A DNA stretch of 64,000 nt from Sphingobacterium deserti (lineage in GTDB: Bacteria > Bacteroidota > Bacteroidia > Sphingobacteriales > Sphingobacteriaceae), in NCBI RefSeq assembly GCF_000757725.1, contig NZ_JJMU01000047.1, positions 1 through 64,000 of the forward strand, read 5' to 3'. Under the pieces are notes generated by a model. That model was given only the letters and a program-made list of their open reading frames with translations, had not been told where the DNA came from and ran no database searches. Shown here in pieces: positions 8,838-18,134 of this stretch. The number at the start of each line of letters is the position of its first letter. Within the stretch, counting starts at the first letter, position 1. The translations under genes and the position numbers were made by a program.

Positions 8838-9686
8838 GTCGTTTAGAATAGTGGCGATGACCTTTTCCATCTTCGCCTTATCATTTTTGTAAGGTAATAG
8901 ATCATATAGCTCTACCTTGCGGAAATCGATAGGATGGCTTTCACTTTGTAAATAGATAAAACCGCTATTCAAGATTTTTCCATCAGGTTTTTGTTTGGGA
9001 TCATAATGCTCTACACTACCGCCTCCAATCTGCGGTTTATTGTATTCCAATACAACTTCCCCTTCCAGTATATGCTGTATGATGGAATCGCCTAACACTA
9101 AAAAATCAGCCGTAACCCATTGATCACCGTGGTATGTTTTTGACGTAGAACTTAGGCAATGCGGTGTGAACAGCTTCTCCTTGATGACGACATTAGTACC
9201 TGGTGTACATAAATTGGAGGTGGTACGTGCATCCGTTCCGTTGCCACCCAATAGCTGTCCCTCGATGGAGATTGGAAAATCCTGATCTTTCAACATACTT
9301 TTAGGATCTTGACCATGCAGCATTGCACCACTATTACGCCAAGCCCAACCTTCGCCACCTTTTGTCTGTTCATCTACAAAACGATATTCGAGACGTAGTA
9401 GGTAATAACTAAATGGGCTGTTGTAGGCTAAATGCCCATACTGTTGATTGAACTCGTCGTAACCATCGTAACGCACTTTTAACAGCCCGTCCTCTACACG
9501 AAATGTATTCGCATAATTTTCTCCAGCTTCGTGCAGTCTGATTTTTGGCGTCCAATTTTTAATGTCCTTTCCATTGAAAAGTTGAATCGCTTTTGGCTTT
9601 TCTTCTGTGGATGTAGCACTGCTTTTTGTCGCGCAAGCAAAGAAGATGGTACTTGCTGCGATCACGGATAGAAATGTGATTTTCAT
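8823..9686 (-). CDS. DUF1080 (3-keto-disaccharide hydrolase family) lipoprotein
   Basis: 287 residues. A signal with lipobox FFAC (about 15-18) and a Ser/Thr-rich linker precede a concanavalin-like sandwich of the DUF1080 / 3-keto-disaccharide hydrolase family. This starts at LFNGKDIKNWTP (about 37-48) and includes NSGFIYLQSESHPIDFRKVEL near the end. Known family members act on 3-keto-glycosides or bind sugars; the substrate here is unknown. It follows the AraC-type gene by 16 bases on the same strand, so that regulator may control it, though the CoA-transferase on the other side is equally close. Confidence 0.85.
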   Translation of the reverse strand: MKITFLSVIAASTIFFACATKSSATSTEEKPKAIQLFNGKDIKNWTPKIRLHEAGENYANTFRVEDGLLKVRYDGYDEFNQQYGHLAYNSPFSYYLLRLEYRFVDEQTKGGEGWAWRNSGAMLHGQDPKSMLKDQDFPISIEGQLLGGNGTDARTTSNLCTPGTNVVIKEKLFTPHCLSSTSKTYHGDQWVTADFLVLGDSIIQHILEGEVVLEYNKPQIGGGSVEHYDPKQKPDGKILNSGFIYLQSESHPIDFRKVELYDLLPYKNDKAKMEKVIATILNDKTRL

Positions 9687-9702
9687 GCGTTGGGTTTAGA
9701 TG

Positions 9703-10518
9703 TTAAAATAATAAATTTCTATTCTTTACGTACTCGCTGGGCCTTACACCGATGATTTTATTGAATGTATTGCTAAACGTAGGAAGGCTACTGTATCCTA
9801 CCCGCATAGCAACCTCATTGACACTTAACTTGTCATCCAGTAATAGTTTTAAAGCAGTGAGCATGCGAAGGATGGTATAGTATTGTATAAAAGACATATT
9901 CAGTTCGCGTTGAAAAAGACGAGCCAATGTGCGTTCACTGAGGTCAAACTCCTGCGCTAATTTTTTGAAACTGACGTTTTCATCAATCCGTTGCTCAAGA
10001 AAACTAACAATATCTTTTAATTTTTCGTGCTTAGGATAGGGTAGCGCCAGCGGAAGCTCCGTGTTTGATATTTCGGGTAGAATAAGCTTGAATGATTTCG
10101 CAATAGAAAATTTGGGCTCTTCCGAGGGGAATATGTTCCCTGTCCAGCGGTTTGTGAACATAATAAATTCAATCAGAAAATCGTTTACCGGGTAAATGTT
10201 TACACGGTCAAAAAAAGCGGTGTCGGTATCGAATCTTGGAAAGTACAGGTTGCGCATAACAACTTCCGGACTACTTGGATGTATGCTGTGTCGTACACCT
10301 CCCGGTATCCAGATATAATGGCGCGCAGGAAGAAAGTAAGATTTTTCATCAGTTCTCAAAAAAACGATGCCGCCTTCTGTATACAAAAACTGACCTTTCT
10401 TGTGGCTGTGTTCGGAAATGTAATTTTCACCCATCATGGCATGATGACAATATATGCTGTCCTCAAATGAATCCACTTCGGTGATATAGTATTTATCCAC
10501 AAAAAGGTTATCGCTCAT
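9703..10518 (-). CDS. AraC family transcriptional regulator
   Basis: 271 residues. An N-terminal cupin-like effector domain (about 20-110, with HSHKKGQFLYTEGG) is followed by a C-terminal double helix-turn-helix (about 165-265). The first recognition helix contains LSERTLARLFQRELNMS, and the second contains VAMRVGYSSLPTFSNTFNKIIGVRPSEY, the AraC signature. The ligand is unknown. It is transcribed away from the CoA-transferase gene and toward the DUF1080 gene. Confidence 0.93.
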   Translation of the reverse strand: MSDNLFVDKYYITEVDSFEDSIYCHHAMMGENYISEHSHKKGQFLYTEGGIVFLRTDEKSYFLPARHYIWIPGGVRHSIHPSSPEVVMRNLYFPRFDTDTAFFDRVNIYPVNDFLIEFIMFTNRWTGNIFPSEEPKFSIAKSFKLILPEISNTELPLALPYPKHEKLKDIVSFLEQRIDENVSFKKLAQEFDLSERTLARLFQRELNMSFIQYYTILRMLTALKLLLDDKLSVNEVAMRVGYSSLPTFSNTFNKIIGVRPSEYVKNRNLLF

Positions 10519-10839
10519 AAAGCCTGTGTATTTGATCTGAGTTATAAATCTCTTATTTTTTCACGAGATAACCAAGTCACTACGTGTATGCATACATTTA
10601 TAATAGAGGGATAATATATGGTGTAAGCGCTTTGATATGTGCTGTTATACATAAGCTATTGACGGTTAGCTTGTTTGAGATATTAGGTTTAAACCTCAGG
10701 ATATTTTCCATCACTTGGATTATTACATTGTTTTTATGCTTTTTGATAATAACTGGCGAAAATCAATAAAATGGACAGCGGAAATATGCTTATATTGTGT
10801 ATGTGACTGCAAAAGCATATACAAAGAAATTTACATATT
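10519..10839. promoter_or_regulatory. Divergent control region, AraC gene / CoA-transferase
   Basis: 321 bases without a credible gene. The region is AT-rich and must hold the promoters of both divergent genes. I see no full TTG-N19-TAnnTTTG match and no obvious dyad, so the AraC binding site cannot be placed. Confidence 0.5.
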
Positions 10840-12330
10840 ATGGCGTACGAAAGAATAAAATTAGAACGGTTAAAAGATAAAGTAATGTCTGCCGAGGAAG
10901 CAGCTCGTTTTTTTGAAAATGATATGGTAGTTGGGGCCAGTGGTTTCACGAAAGCCGGTGATAGTAAAGTGGTATTGCCAGCGTTGGCCGAGCGGGCAAA
11001 GTCAGAGCCTATTAAAATTACGCTAATGACTGGAGCTTCATTAGGGCATGATACCGATGGTAAATTAGCCGAAGCGGGAGTTCTAAAGAAGCGTATGCCT
11101 TTTCAAGTTGACCGAGTCCTACGTAATAAAATAAATGCAGGCGAAGTACTTTTTATAGATCAACATTTAAGCGAAAGTGTGGAGCTTCTGCATAACAATA
11201 TTGTTCCGCCCGTCGATATTGCTGTGCTTGAAGTCGCTTACATCGATAGAGATGGCAGCCTAGTTCCGACGACGTCTGTCGGCAACACTGCGACTTTTGC
11301 AGAATTGGCAGACAAGGTTATTCTGGAAATCAATACAGCGATTCCCATGGAAGTGTATGGTCTGCATGATATCTATAAAGCAGAGAATTATCCACACCGA
11401 AATGTTATTCCAATTGTTGCGCCCTGGAATAAGATAGGCCGAAAAACAATATCGGTAAATCCGGATAAGATTGTAGCTATCGTGTTCACCGATAAAAAAG
11501 ACAGCCCAGCAGATATCGCAGAGCCCGATGAGAAAACGACCGCAATAGCCAGTCATATTTTGAAGTTTTTTGAAAACGAGGTGCAGCTTGGGCATTTAAC
11601 CGATAGGTTGCTGCCGCTGCAAGCAGGAATAGGGAAAGTCGCAAACGCTGTATTAACTGGGTTTAAGCATAGCAATTTTTACGATCTCACCATGTTTTCT
11701 GAAGTGTTGCAGGATAGCACTTTTGACCTGATCGATTCCGGTGTACTCTCTTTTGCGTCCGCATCATCAATTACCGTTTCTGCGGCTTGTTACGAACGTG
11801 TTTTCGGGAATTTACAGAAATACCGTGACAAGATCGTGCTACGTCCCCAAAATATTTCGAATACGCCCGGTTTAATACGAAGGCTAGGTATCATTGCTAT
11901 TAACACCGCTATTGAATTTGACATTTATGGGAATGTAAATTCGACGCACATCGCTGGCACAAAGATCATGAACGGCATAGGCGGTTCAGGAGACTTTGCG
12001 CGCAATGCGTACCTCAGCATCTTCGTCACGCAAGCGGCCTCGAAAAACAACAGCATTTCGCACGTTTTGCCGATGGTCTCGCATGTTGATCATACGGAGC
12101 ACGATGTGGATATCTTGGTTACGGATATCGGCTTAGCTGACCTCCGCGGATTGGCTCCTCGCGAACGTGCACAAAAGATTATTGATAATTGTGTACATCC
12201 CGATTTCAGAGCAGAGTTACAATCGTACTTTGATAGAGCATGTGCCCGCGGTGGCCATACGCCCCATCTACTGGAAGAAGCATTTAGTTGGCACCTTCGT
12301 TTGGCAGAAACGGGATCTATGAAGCGCTAA
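10840..12330 (+). CDS. Acetyl-CoA hydrolase/transferase family; likely succinyl-CoA:acetate CoA-transferase
   Basis: 496-residue CoA-transferase of the AarC/Cat1 family. It moves CoA between succinyl-CoA and acetate, or hydrolyses acetyl-CoA, linking acetate handling to the TCA cycle. The catalytic Glu288 lies in LTMFSEVLQD, equivalent to the Glu that forms the CoA thioester in AarC. The oxyanion-loop region GGSGDFARNAYLSIF and the conserved C-terminal GLADLRGLAPRERA are present. Subfamily specificity is inferred from overall similarity. Possibly regulated by the divergent AraC-type protein. Confidence 0.9.
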   Translation: MAYERIKLERLKDKVMSAEEAARFFENDMVVGASGFTKAGDSKVVLPALAERAKSEPIKITLMTGASLGHDTDGKLAEAGVLKKRMPFQVDRVLRNKINAGEVLFIDQHLSESVELLHNNIVPPVDIAVLEVAYIDRDGSLVPTTSVGNTATFAELADKVILEINTAIPMEVYGLHDIYKAENYPHRNVIPIVAPWNKIGRKTISVNPDKIVAIVFTDKKDSPADIAEPDEKTTAIASHILKFFENEVQLGHLTDRLLPLQAGIGKVANAVLTGFKHSNFYDLTMFSEVLQDSTFDLIDSGVLSFASASSITVSAACYERVFGNLQKYRDKIVLRPQNISNTPGLIRRLGIIAINTAIEFDIYGNVNSTHIAGTKIMNGIGGSGDFARNAYLSIFVTQAASKNNSISHVLPMVSHVDHTEHDVDILVTDIGLADLRGLAPRERAQKIIDNCVHPDFRAELQSYFDRACARGGHTPHLLEEAFSWHLRLAETGSMKR

Positions 12331-12430
12331 TGCGCGTTCATTAAGCTGATAGTTGATGTCTCTACAATTCGGCTAGATTGGATAGAGGTTTGGAATCAAC
12401 ATAAATCTCAGATGATGCCAGTGGCGGTAT

Positions 12431-12473
12431 AAAGAAAAACGCACGTTCCATTACGAAACGTGCGTTTTTCTTT
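12431..12473. terminator. Strong bidirectional terminator
   Basis: A 17-bp perfect inverted repeat (12431-12447 against 12457-12473) with GC-rich core ACGCACGTT, a 9-base loop and A/T flanks. It separates the CoA-transferase from the convergent outer-membrane protein gene. Confidence 0.88.
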
Positions 12474-12487
12474 AATTAGTTTTTTAC

Positions 12488-13066
12488 CTATCTCTGTCCT
12501 GGAAGGTAGATTTGGAAACCAAGTGAGATACCAAGTCCACTTTGTCCGTTACCAGAGTTAATATTCGCTTTGGAGTAATTGTAACCGCCCATTACTTCCA
12601 ATGCAACAGTCTGTGTGATAAAGTGTGCGTAACCTGCATTTAGACCAAATGCAAAGGCAACATCACTGCCTCGGCTACTGCCGGCAATACCGATATCACC
12701 TTGGCCGAAGAAACGACCCGTTGCACTAGCGCCACCTGGGAAGTAATAACGCGCGAAAGGAGAAATTCCATAAGTGTAGACATTAGGAACATCCTTAATA
12801 GCTTCAAACCCTAAATTTGCTTGTGCACCAATAGCCAAACCATCTGTTACAAAGTAACCTGCACGAGGACTCAAATTGATCCCGAACTTATCGCCTTCAA
12901 AGCTATAGCCAATATTTCCGATAGATCCACCCAGCATCCAGTTTCCTTGTTTAATAGGTTCTAGCCCTACGTTAGCAGAAGTTTGAGGCATCGTTTCAAC
13001 TTTCTGAGCTTCGGCGCTTAGCGCGAAACCACCTAACAAAGCCATTAGAAATGTAAACTTTTTCAT
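12488..13066 (-). CDS. Outer-membrane beta-barrel protein, small
   Basis: 192 residues: a signal peptide (residues 1-20, ending AEA-Q) followed by alternating amphipathic strands rich in Gly and aromatics. It ends in SLGFQIYLPGQR, close to the aromatic C-terminal strand signal of barrels. The pattern fits the 8-stranded OmpA/OmpW-like barrels common in this phylum. No periplasmic peptidoglycan-binding domain is present. Function unknown; likely a surface structural protein. Confidence 0.8.
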   Translation of the reverse strand: MKKFTFLMALLGGFALSAEAQKVETMPQTSANVGLEPIKQGNWMLGGSIGNIGYSFEGDKFGINLSPRAGYFVTDGLAIGAQANLGFEAIKDVPNVYTYGISPFARYYFPGGASATGRFFGQGDIGIAGSSRGSDVAFAFGLNAGYAHFITQTVALEVMGGYNYSKANINSGNGQSGLGISLGFQIYLPGQR

Positions 13067-13476
13067 ATTTAATCAAGTGTTAATGTATACCTACTAACAG
13101 GCGAGCGAAGAAATTGTTTTGTTTATTTTGTTCAGTGTACAAAAATTTCTTGGGGCGAATGCTTGGGGTGGCTGTAATAGATTGCTTAAGTCGAAAAATA
13201 GTTCTTTATATCAGCTGATGAGGTTCTATAAATCGTCTTGCAATACGCCTAAGTCACGCATCTGGCATATAAGAATCTTTCGCATATTTCATTTTCGCAG
13301 CTGGTTTGTTAGCCGACGATTTGCATAGCATGATCAGGATAAAGCGGTTTCTACGCTTACCCCACGAATCTATATTGAATGACGAGTAGTACAACTGGCA
13401 CATCCTAAACCGGCAGGAGCATTAATCTAAGACGGCATTTGGTTATGCTGCAAGCTGTGTAGGAGGTATGCGTTTG
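13067..13476. other. 410-base intergenic stretch
   Basis: I see no convincing coding region, RNA gene or long dyad here. The first part must contain the promoter of the outer-membrane protein gene, although no full TAnnTTTG consensus stands out. The right part is the 3' flank of the glycerophosphodiesterase operon. Confidence 0.5.
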
Positions 13477-14424
13477 TCAATTGACGTATGGGGAAGAAAG
13501 TCCTCTTTTATTTATATAGTATTTTAGTGCTGCAGCAGCATCCAGTGGTCTATCAGTACTGAGTATATCCGCACCGTTTTCAATAAATTCTGCATATACC
13601 TGCTTGCCACGCTCTTCCGCCCGTTTATCCAAATTGCCCATCGTACCGAGAATGCATAAAATACCATGTTGGTGCAATAAATCAATTAAAGGCTTATCTG
13701 CTTCCGCAGTTCCTATAAAGGCAACGATACGCGTGTCGGGCACGTCTGCGTCGCTAAGTCGCAAAAGGTCGTCAGCGGTCTTTATACTCGCTGAAATCAT
13801 GAGGTCGGGTGCTAAGTTATTAACGGTAGCCGCTTGATCAGCACTATAGGTGATAACGACACAGTAAGCTTCGGCTTTAGCTTTACGAATCGCATCAACC
13901 ACCATCCGGTAGGGGACATCACGTTTCACATCAAGCGTGAAGATTACTTTGCCAACGCCCCACATCAGCGTTTCTTCGAGTGTAGGTATCTGGTAGTTTG
14001 TAATCCTTCCATTCGGATCTTTCAATCGCAGGTCTTTCAGCTCGCTAAGTGTTTTATGATTTACCTTACCCGTTCCTGTGGTCGTTCTTTCCAGAAATTG
14101 ATCATGCATCAGGACAGGCACAGAATCTTTTGATAGTGCGATGTCACACTCGATGATGACAGGTGTTTTATAGGCGAGCCGTTGAAATGTTTCAATGGCA
14201 TTTTCAGGATAGTCGGCATCTGGCCCACCTCGGTGTGCACTAACCATGGGTAATCTTTTTTCCGAGTAGGTGAGTAATTGATAGAGATCTTCTACGCCCG
14301 AAAAGTTGAAAACCTGGTTGTGGTTGCTTACATTGGCCAGATTTGAAGCCCTTTCCTGCCGGAAACATCCTGTCGAAGCAACCAGGATTATCCATACCGC
14401 CAAGAGTTTAATCGGCTGTCGCAT
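13477..14424 (-). CDS. Glycerophosphodiester phosphodiesterase family lipoprotein
   Basis: 315 residues, with lipobox STGC (17-20) after a hydrophobic signal, so it is probably lipid-anchored. The TIM-barrel GDPD catalytic set is intact: His64-Arg65 in SAHRGG, Glu74 in YPENAIETF, Glu92 and Asp94 in IECDIALSKD, and His107 in VLMHDQF. The family splits glycerophosphodiesters into glycerol-3-phosphate and an alcohol. It is the last gene of the DUF1599 operon, and its ATG lies 17 bases inside the end of aroK. Confidence 0.9.
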   Translation of the reverse strand: MRQPIKLLAVWIILVASTGCFRQERASNLANVSNHNQVFNFSGVEDLYQLLTYSEKRLPMVSAHRGGPDADYPENAIETFQRLAYKTPVIIECDIALSKDSVPVLMHDQFLERTTTGTGKVNHKTLSELKDLRLKDPNGRITNYQIPTLEETLMWGVGKVIFTLDVKRDVPYRMVVDAIRKAKAEAYCVVITYSADQAATVNNLAPDLMISASIKTADDLLRLSDADVPDTRIVAFIGTAEADKPLIDLLHQHGILCILGTMGNLDKRAEERGKQVYAEFIENGADILSTDRPLDAAAALKYYINKRGLSSPYVN

Positions 14425-14929
14425 ATTTCTGTAAGGCTTTAGAGAGTGTCTCCACCGAAGTATTTAATTGATCGATATGCAGGTGCGCACGTGTATAGAA
14501 AGGTTCTCGCTCGGCGAGTTTTTCTTCAATAAACTGCAGCAGTTCTTCGCCTGATAGCCCTTTTAGCGCAGGGCGGTTACTAATTTTCGACTGTTGCAAA
14601 CGGGCATGTAGCGCTTTTGCTGTGAGATGCAAGTAAACAGCAGTACCATGTCTTAAAATCCATTCCATATTGTCGAAATAGCATGGGCTACCACCACCTG
14701 TCGATATGACGACATTAGCCGCTGTTTGCTCTTTCAGAATTTGGCTTTCCAGAATTCGAAATTGATGTTCGCCATTTCTTTCGAAGTATTCAGGGATTGA
14801 CATGCCCACGCGCTGTACGATGAGCTGGTCAAGGTCAATAAATTCTTTTTGTAGATGGTTTGCCAGTTTGCGGCCTAATGTTGTTTTGCCGCTTCCCATA
14901 AATCCAATAAGGAAGATTGGTCGATTCAT
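14408..14929 (-). CDS. aroK: Shikimate kinase
   Basis: 173 residues from the start at 14929. It phosphorylates shikimate at the 3-OH using ATP, the fifth step of aromatic amino-acid synthesis. The Walker A motif is at residues 9-16 (GFMGSGKT), the shikimate-binding Asp lies in FIDLDQLIV, and the STGGGSPC loop and a lid-region Arg (SNRPAL) are present. The ATG follows the TAA of the upstream DoxX gene by a single base, so the two are probably coupled in translation. An in-frame ATG further up (14956) lies inside the DoxX gene and is less likely. Confidence 0.95.
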   Translation of the reverse strand: MNRPIFLIGFMGSGKTTLGRKLANHLQKEFIDLDQLIVQRVGMSIPEYFERNGEHQFRILESQILKEQTAANVVISTGGGSPCYFDNMEWILRHGTAVYLHLTAKALHARLQQSKISNRPALKGLSGEELLQFIEEKLAEREPFYTRAHLHIDQLNTSVETLSKALQKYATAD

Positions 14930-14930
14930 T

Positions 14931-16130
14931 TTATTTTGCGAGATATTGCTTTTCAAGTTCTTCCTTGGATGGGAAGGTTATTTTTGACCATTTCTTAATG
15001 ACGACACCATTTTGCAACAGCAAGACACCCGGATTTGAGCGCACCATGCTTTTTAAAGGAACTGCATCAGCGTAAAACATTTCCAGCATCAGATCCATTT
15101 CTTCATTCAAACTATTGGCTACCTGTGCTGAGCTAGCGGTCAAAAGTACAGCCCGTATATTAAAATCGGTCGATAAGTCGCGGATTGTGGTATTAATTCG
15201 GTCCAGGGCTATAATATCTGCCGTCGAAAGTTTATCAGCATATGTGCTGACTACGATGAAATTATAGTATGGATTGGTGATAATCTCTTGCGTTACGTCG
15301 TTACCATCGGCATCAGAAATTAGCAAATCAGGGATTGGAATTTGATACCCCTTTTGTACAAGCCGAGAAGATGGTTCCCCTACAACTTCCCAGTTTTCGT
15401 CTTCCCAAATTCCGGCCATGTATTCTTTATCGGTCACTTTTTTTGCCTCGCCGGTACGCTTGTTTTTGATTTCATAAATGTATTCATAAACATCGCCCTG
15501 TTTGCCCTCAGGTAATACCATAAGCGCTGGGATGTTGTTTCCTTCTTTGTACGGTAGAAAGTCTATGAAAGGTAGGAAGTAATAGGTGTAAACACCGATG
15601 CCAAAGGCAAATAACACGATAATGGTAGCCACGATGCTGCGTAGAGCTCCTTTCCGTAATAGGGGTGTGATTCGGTTTCTATTGCTAAATATGATCAGGA
15701 TAAATACAAAGAGTATAAGATCTTTGATAAACGACTGCCAGGGGGTAAGCGGGATCGCGTCGCCAAAACAGCCACAAGAGGTTACAACCTCAAAAAATGC
15801 AGAGTAAAAGGTTAAAAACGTAAAGAAGATAATCAGCAAAAGAAGACTCCAAGCAACTGTTTTTTTGTAAAGACCGAGTAGTAAAAATGCACCCGCCATT
15901 ATTTCAAACCCACAGATTAGGATGGCTATCCAAGTGCTGTAATCGTTCAAAGAATCCAGATGAAAAACATGGAAATACTCCTGCAACTTATAGCCGAATC
16001 CTGTAGGATCATTTGCTTTTATAAATCCCGAGAAAATAAACAAAACACCGACGAATAGGCGGCTGAAGGTCAGCAAAACATTTGCTACGTTAGTCTTTCT
16101 CTTTCGAGTGGGATTAAAGTTCGTTTCCAT
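14931..16130 (-). CDS. DoxX/MauE-like membrane protein, BT_3928 family
   Basis: 399 residues. An N-terminal DoxX-type module starts with RLFVGVLFIFSGFIKANDP and has about four transmembrane helices (residues 15-170), including a CGCFGD motif in the second loop, as in MauE-like redox proteins. A fifth helix (about 170-195) leads to a periplasmic domain with a thioredoxin-like end (NPGVLLLQNGVVIKKW). The Cys-Gly-Cys suggests electron or disulfide transfer, but no substrate is known. Between DUF1599 (9-base gap) and aroK; the DUF1599-BT_3928 neighbourhood recurs in Bacteroidota. Confidence 0.85.
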   Translation of the reverse strand: METNFNPTRKRKTNVANVLLTFSRLFVGVLFIFSGFIKANDPTGFGYKLQEYFHVFHLDSLNDYSTWIAILICGFEIMAGAFLLLGLYKKTVAWSLLLLIIFFTFLTFYSAFFEVVTSCGCFGDAIPLTPWQSFIKDLILFVFILIIFSNRNRITPLLRKGALRSIVATIIVLFAFGIGVYTYYFLPFIDFLPYKEGNNIPALMVLPEGKQGDVYEYIYEIKNKRTGEAKKVTDKEYMAGIWEDENWEVVGEPSSRLVQKGYQIPIPDLLISDADGNDVTQEIITNPYYNFIVVSTYADKLSTADIIALDRINTTIRDLSTDFNIRAVLLTASSAQVANSLNEEMDLMLEMFYADAVPLKSMVRSNPGVLLLQNGVVIKKWSKITFPSKEELEKQYLAK

Positions 16131-16139
16131 ATGTATTTT

Positions 16140-16700
16140 TTATGCGGCTAGTCCTAATTTGATCAAAGCGAAAACCGCGTAGTTGAGCATATCTTGGTAG
16201 TTTGCTTTTAAGCCTTCAGACACCAAAGTTTGACCGTTGTTATCTTCAATTTGCTTTACACGATGCAACTTCATCAGGATTAAATCTGTTAATGAAGAAA
16301 TGCGCATATCGCGCCAGGCTTCACCATAGTCATGGTTCTTAGCAAACATTAAATCACGCGTTTCGTTTACTTTTTCTGTATATTTTTCTTCCACGAAAAG
16401 GTAATCCAGATCGTCTGAAGCCGCTGCTGGCAGCTCGAGCTGAATCATGGCAATAACACAATAGTTCACAATGCCTACATACTCATCTGCAATTCCTTCG
16501 CCCACTTTGGAAACCTTTTTTATTTCTAAGGTGCGAATACGTTGTGCCTTAATAAATAGCTGATCAGTTATCGAAGAGGGCCGCATAATTCGCCACGCCG
16601 TGCCGTAATCCTTTGTTTTTTTTAGAAATAGATCTTTACAATATGTGATTATCGTATTGTATTCGGTGGTCGTGTCCATCGTGGATGTTGTTTTTTCCAT
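16140..16700 (-). CDS. DUF1599 (nucleotide-modification-associated) protein, tandem repeat
   Basis: 186 residues from ATG 16700 (MEKTTSTMDT); the upstream ATG at 16742 is less likely. The protein is two copies of one domain. The first repeat has KDYGTAWRIMRPSSITDQ with AQRIRTLE. The second has HDYGEAWRDMRISSLTDL with LHRVKQIE. Each has an acidic helix and a Tyr/Asn-rich C-terminal helix (YVGIVNYCVIAMIQL and YQDMLNYAVFALIKL). The family is linked to modified-nucleotide metabolism by comparative genomics only. It heads the DUF1599-DoxX-aroK-GDPD operon. Confidence 0.88.
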   Translation of the reverse strand: MEKTTSTMDTTTEYNTIITYCKDLFLKKTKDYGTAWRIMRPSSITDQLFIKAQRIRTLEIKKVSKVGEGIADEYVGIVNYCVIAMIQLELPAAASDDLDYLFVEEKYTEKVNETRDLMFAKNHDYGEAWRDMRISSLTDLILMKLHRVKQIEDNNGQTLVSEGLKANYQDMLNYAVFALIKLGLAA

Positions 16701-16797
16701 ATCTCGTGTTGTACAAATATAGGGAGAATATGTTATTTGCATAAGGTGTATAGGCTTTGAATTTAATGATTAAGAAAAATAAGTGCTATTTTTGACT

Positions 16798-17340
16798 ATG
16801 CAGGAATCAGATCGGGATAGATTCGATAATATCCATTATTTGCGAAGGGGTACCGCTTTACAACGCAGGATATATGGCCTGTTAGAACGTGAAGCACTGT
16901 TGGCTAAGCTGCAGGCATTTCAGCCCTTTCTTGCCGGCACGATACCGCTGGACATTAGTATCCCATCAAGTGATATCGATATTTTGTGCTGCGCAAATGA
17001 TTTAGAAAGGTTTCAAAAATTTGTAGGAGATACTTTCGGGGATCAACATCTTTTCGCTTGCTCCAGCCTTTTGGTCAATGGTGAACCAACAGTCTTGGCT
17101 ACGTTTAAATTAGACGGCTTTGCTGTTGAAATATTTGCGCAGCGTAAACCTGTCAAACAGCAAAATGGATACCTGCATCTTGTTAAAGAATGGGAAATTC
17201 TGACAGCGCAGGGACAGGAGTTTAAACAAAAAATAATAGCTTTAAAGCGTGCAGGAATGAAGACCGAACCGGCCTTTGCCCATTTACTTAATATAGAAGG
17301 AGATCCTTATGAAGGATTGCTAAACTATACCGTTGTATGA
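16798..17340 (+). CDS. DUF4269 protein, nucleotidyltransferase-like
   Basis: 180 residues from ATG 16798; the alternative GTG at 16783 lies in the promoter-like TATTTTTG (16787-16794). The sequence fits DUF4269 and shows a nucleotidyltransferase-type active site: Gly47-Thr48, then DISIPSSDIDIL with Asp59 and Asp61, and a third acidic residue Glu111 in FAVEIFAQ. The next gene's ATG overlaps its TGA (ATGA). With the HipA-family kinase and DUF3037 genes it forms a three-gene overlapping unit. The biochemical role is unknown. Confidence 0.78.
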   Translation: MQESDRDRFDNIHYLRRGTALQRRIYGLLEREALLAKLQAFQPFLAGTIPLDISIPSSDIDILCCANDLERFQKFVGDTFGDQHLFACSSLLVNGEPTVLATFKLDGFAVEIFAQRKPVKQQNGYLHLVKEWEILTAQGQEFKQKIIALKRAGMKTEPAFAHLLNIEGDPYEGLLNYTVV

Positions 17341-18134
17341 AGATATTTAAACCAGAAATACGGGATGTGCAGATCACGAGATACATCCAGCCCTTTCGCG
17401 AGGGAGGCTCATTACCGGCCTTAGTCGATGCTGATGACGGATTTAGTTATGTAATTAAATTTAGAGGTGCCGGGCAAGGTAGAAAAGCCTTGGTGGCCGA
17501 ATTAATAGGTGGCGAACTTGCGCGCTTTCTTGGGTTAAAGATGCCGGAAATGGTGTTTGCTGAACTTGATGAGTCTTTTGCACGTACCGAACCTGACGAA
17601 GAAATTCAGGATCTGCTTCGTTTTTCCGTAGGAAAAAATCTTGGTGTACATTTCCTGAATGGCGCAATTACCTTTGATGCCAATGCGGACAAGGTCGATG
17701 CTTTGGAAGCATCAAAGATTGTGTGGCTGGATGCGCTTTTGATGAATGTCGACCGCACTGTACGGAATACGAATATGCTCGTGTGGCATAATGAGCTTTG
17801 GCTAATAGATCATGGGGCTTCTTTATATTTTCATCATGCATGGGACAATTGGGAAGAGCAGTTAGCGAAGCCTTTTGTACAGATAAAAGATCATGTATTG
17901 TTGCAGTATGCATCAAAAGTGCCGGAGGTGAACGCTGAATATCGTGCTGTTTTCAACGAGGAAAATATTCGGAATGTGTTGGATTTGATTCCAGACGAGT
18001 GGCTGGCTGATGATTCCCAAGAGCTGACCGCGCAGGAGGCGCGTAACGTATACCTCTCTTTTCTATTGGGCAGACTAGCGCATGCAGATAACTTTATTAA
18101 ACAGATAGCTGATGAGCGAAAGAACCGTATATGA
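17337..18134 (+). CDS. HipA-family kinase-like protein
   Basis: 265 residues. It resembles the short HipA family kinases that pair with DUF3037 proteins. Visible kinase features are Lys41 in YVIKFRG (ATP Lys), Glu56 in VAELIGGELA, a catalytic-loop-like MNVDRTVRNTNML (Asp139, Asn144) and a metal-binding Asp158 in LIDHG. It lacks the N-terminal subdomain of canonical HipA toxins, and there is no HipB-like helix-turn-helix partner. The start overlaps the DUF4269 stop and its end overlaps the DUF3037 start by 23 bases. Its substrate is unknown. Confidence 0.82.
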   Translation: MKIFKPEIRDVQITRYIQPFREGGSLPALVDADDGFSYVIKFRGAGQGRKALVAELIGGELARFLGLKMPEMVFAELDESFARTEPDEEIQDLLRFSVGKNLGVHFLNGAITFDANADKVDALEASKIVWLDALLMNVDRTVRNTNMLVWHNELWLIDHGASLYFHHAWDNWEEQLAKPFVQIKDHVLLQYASKVPEVNAEYRAVFNEENIRNVLDLIPDEWLADDSQELTAQEARNVYLSFLLGRLAHADNFIKQIADERKNRI

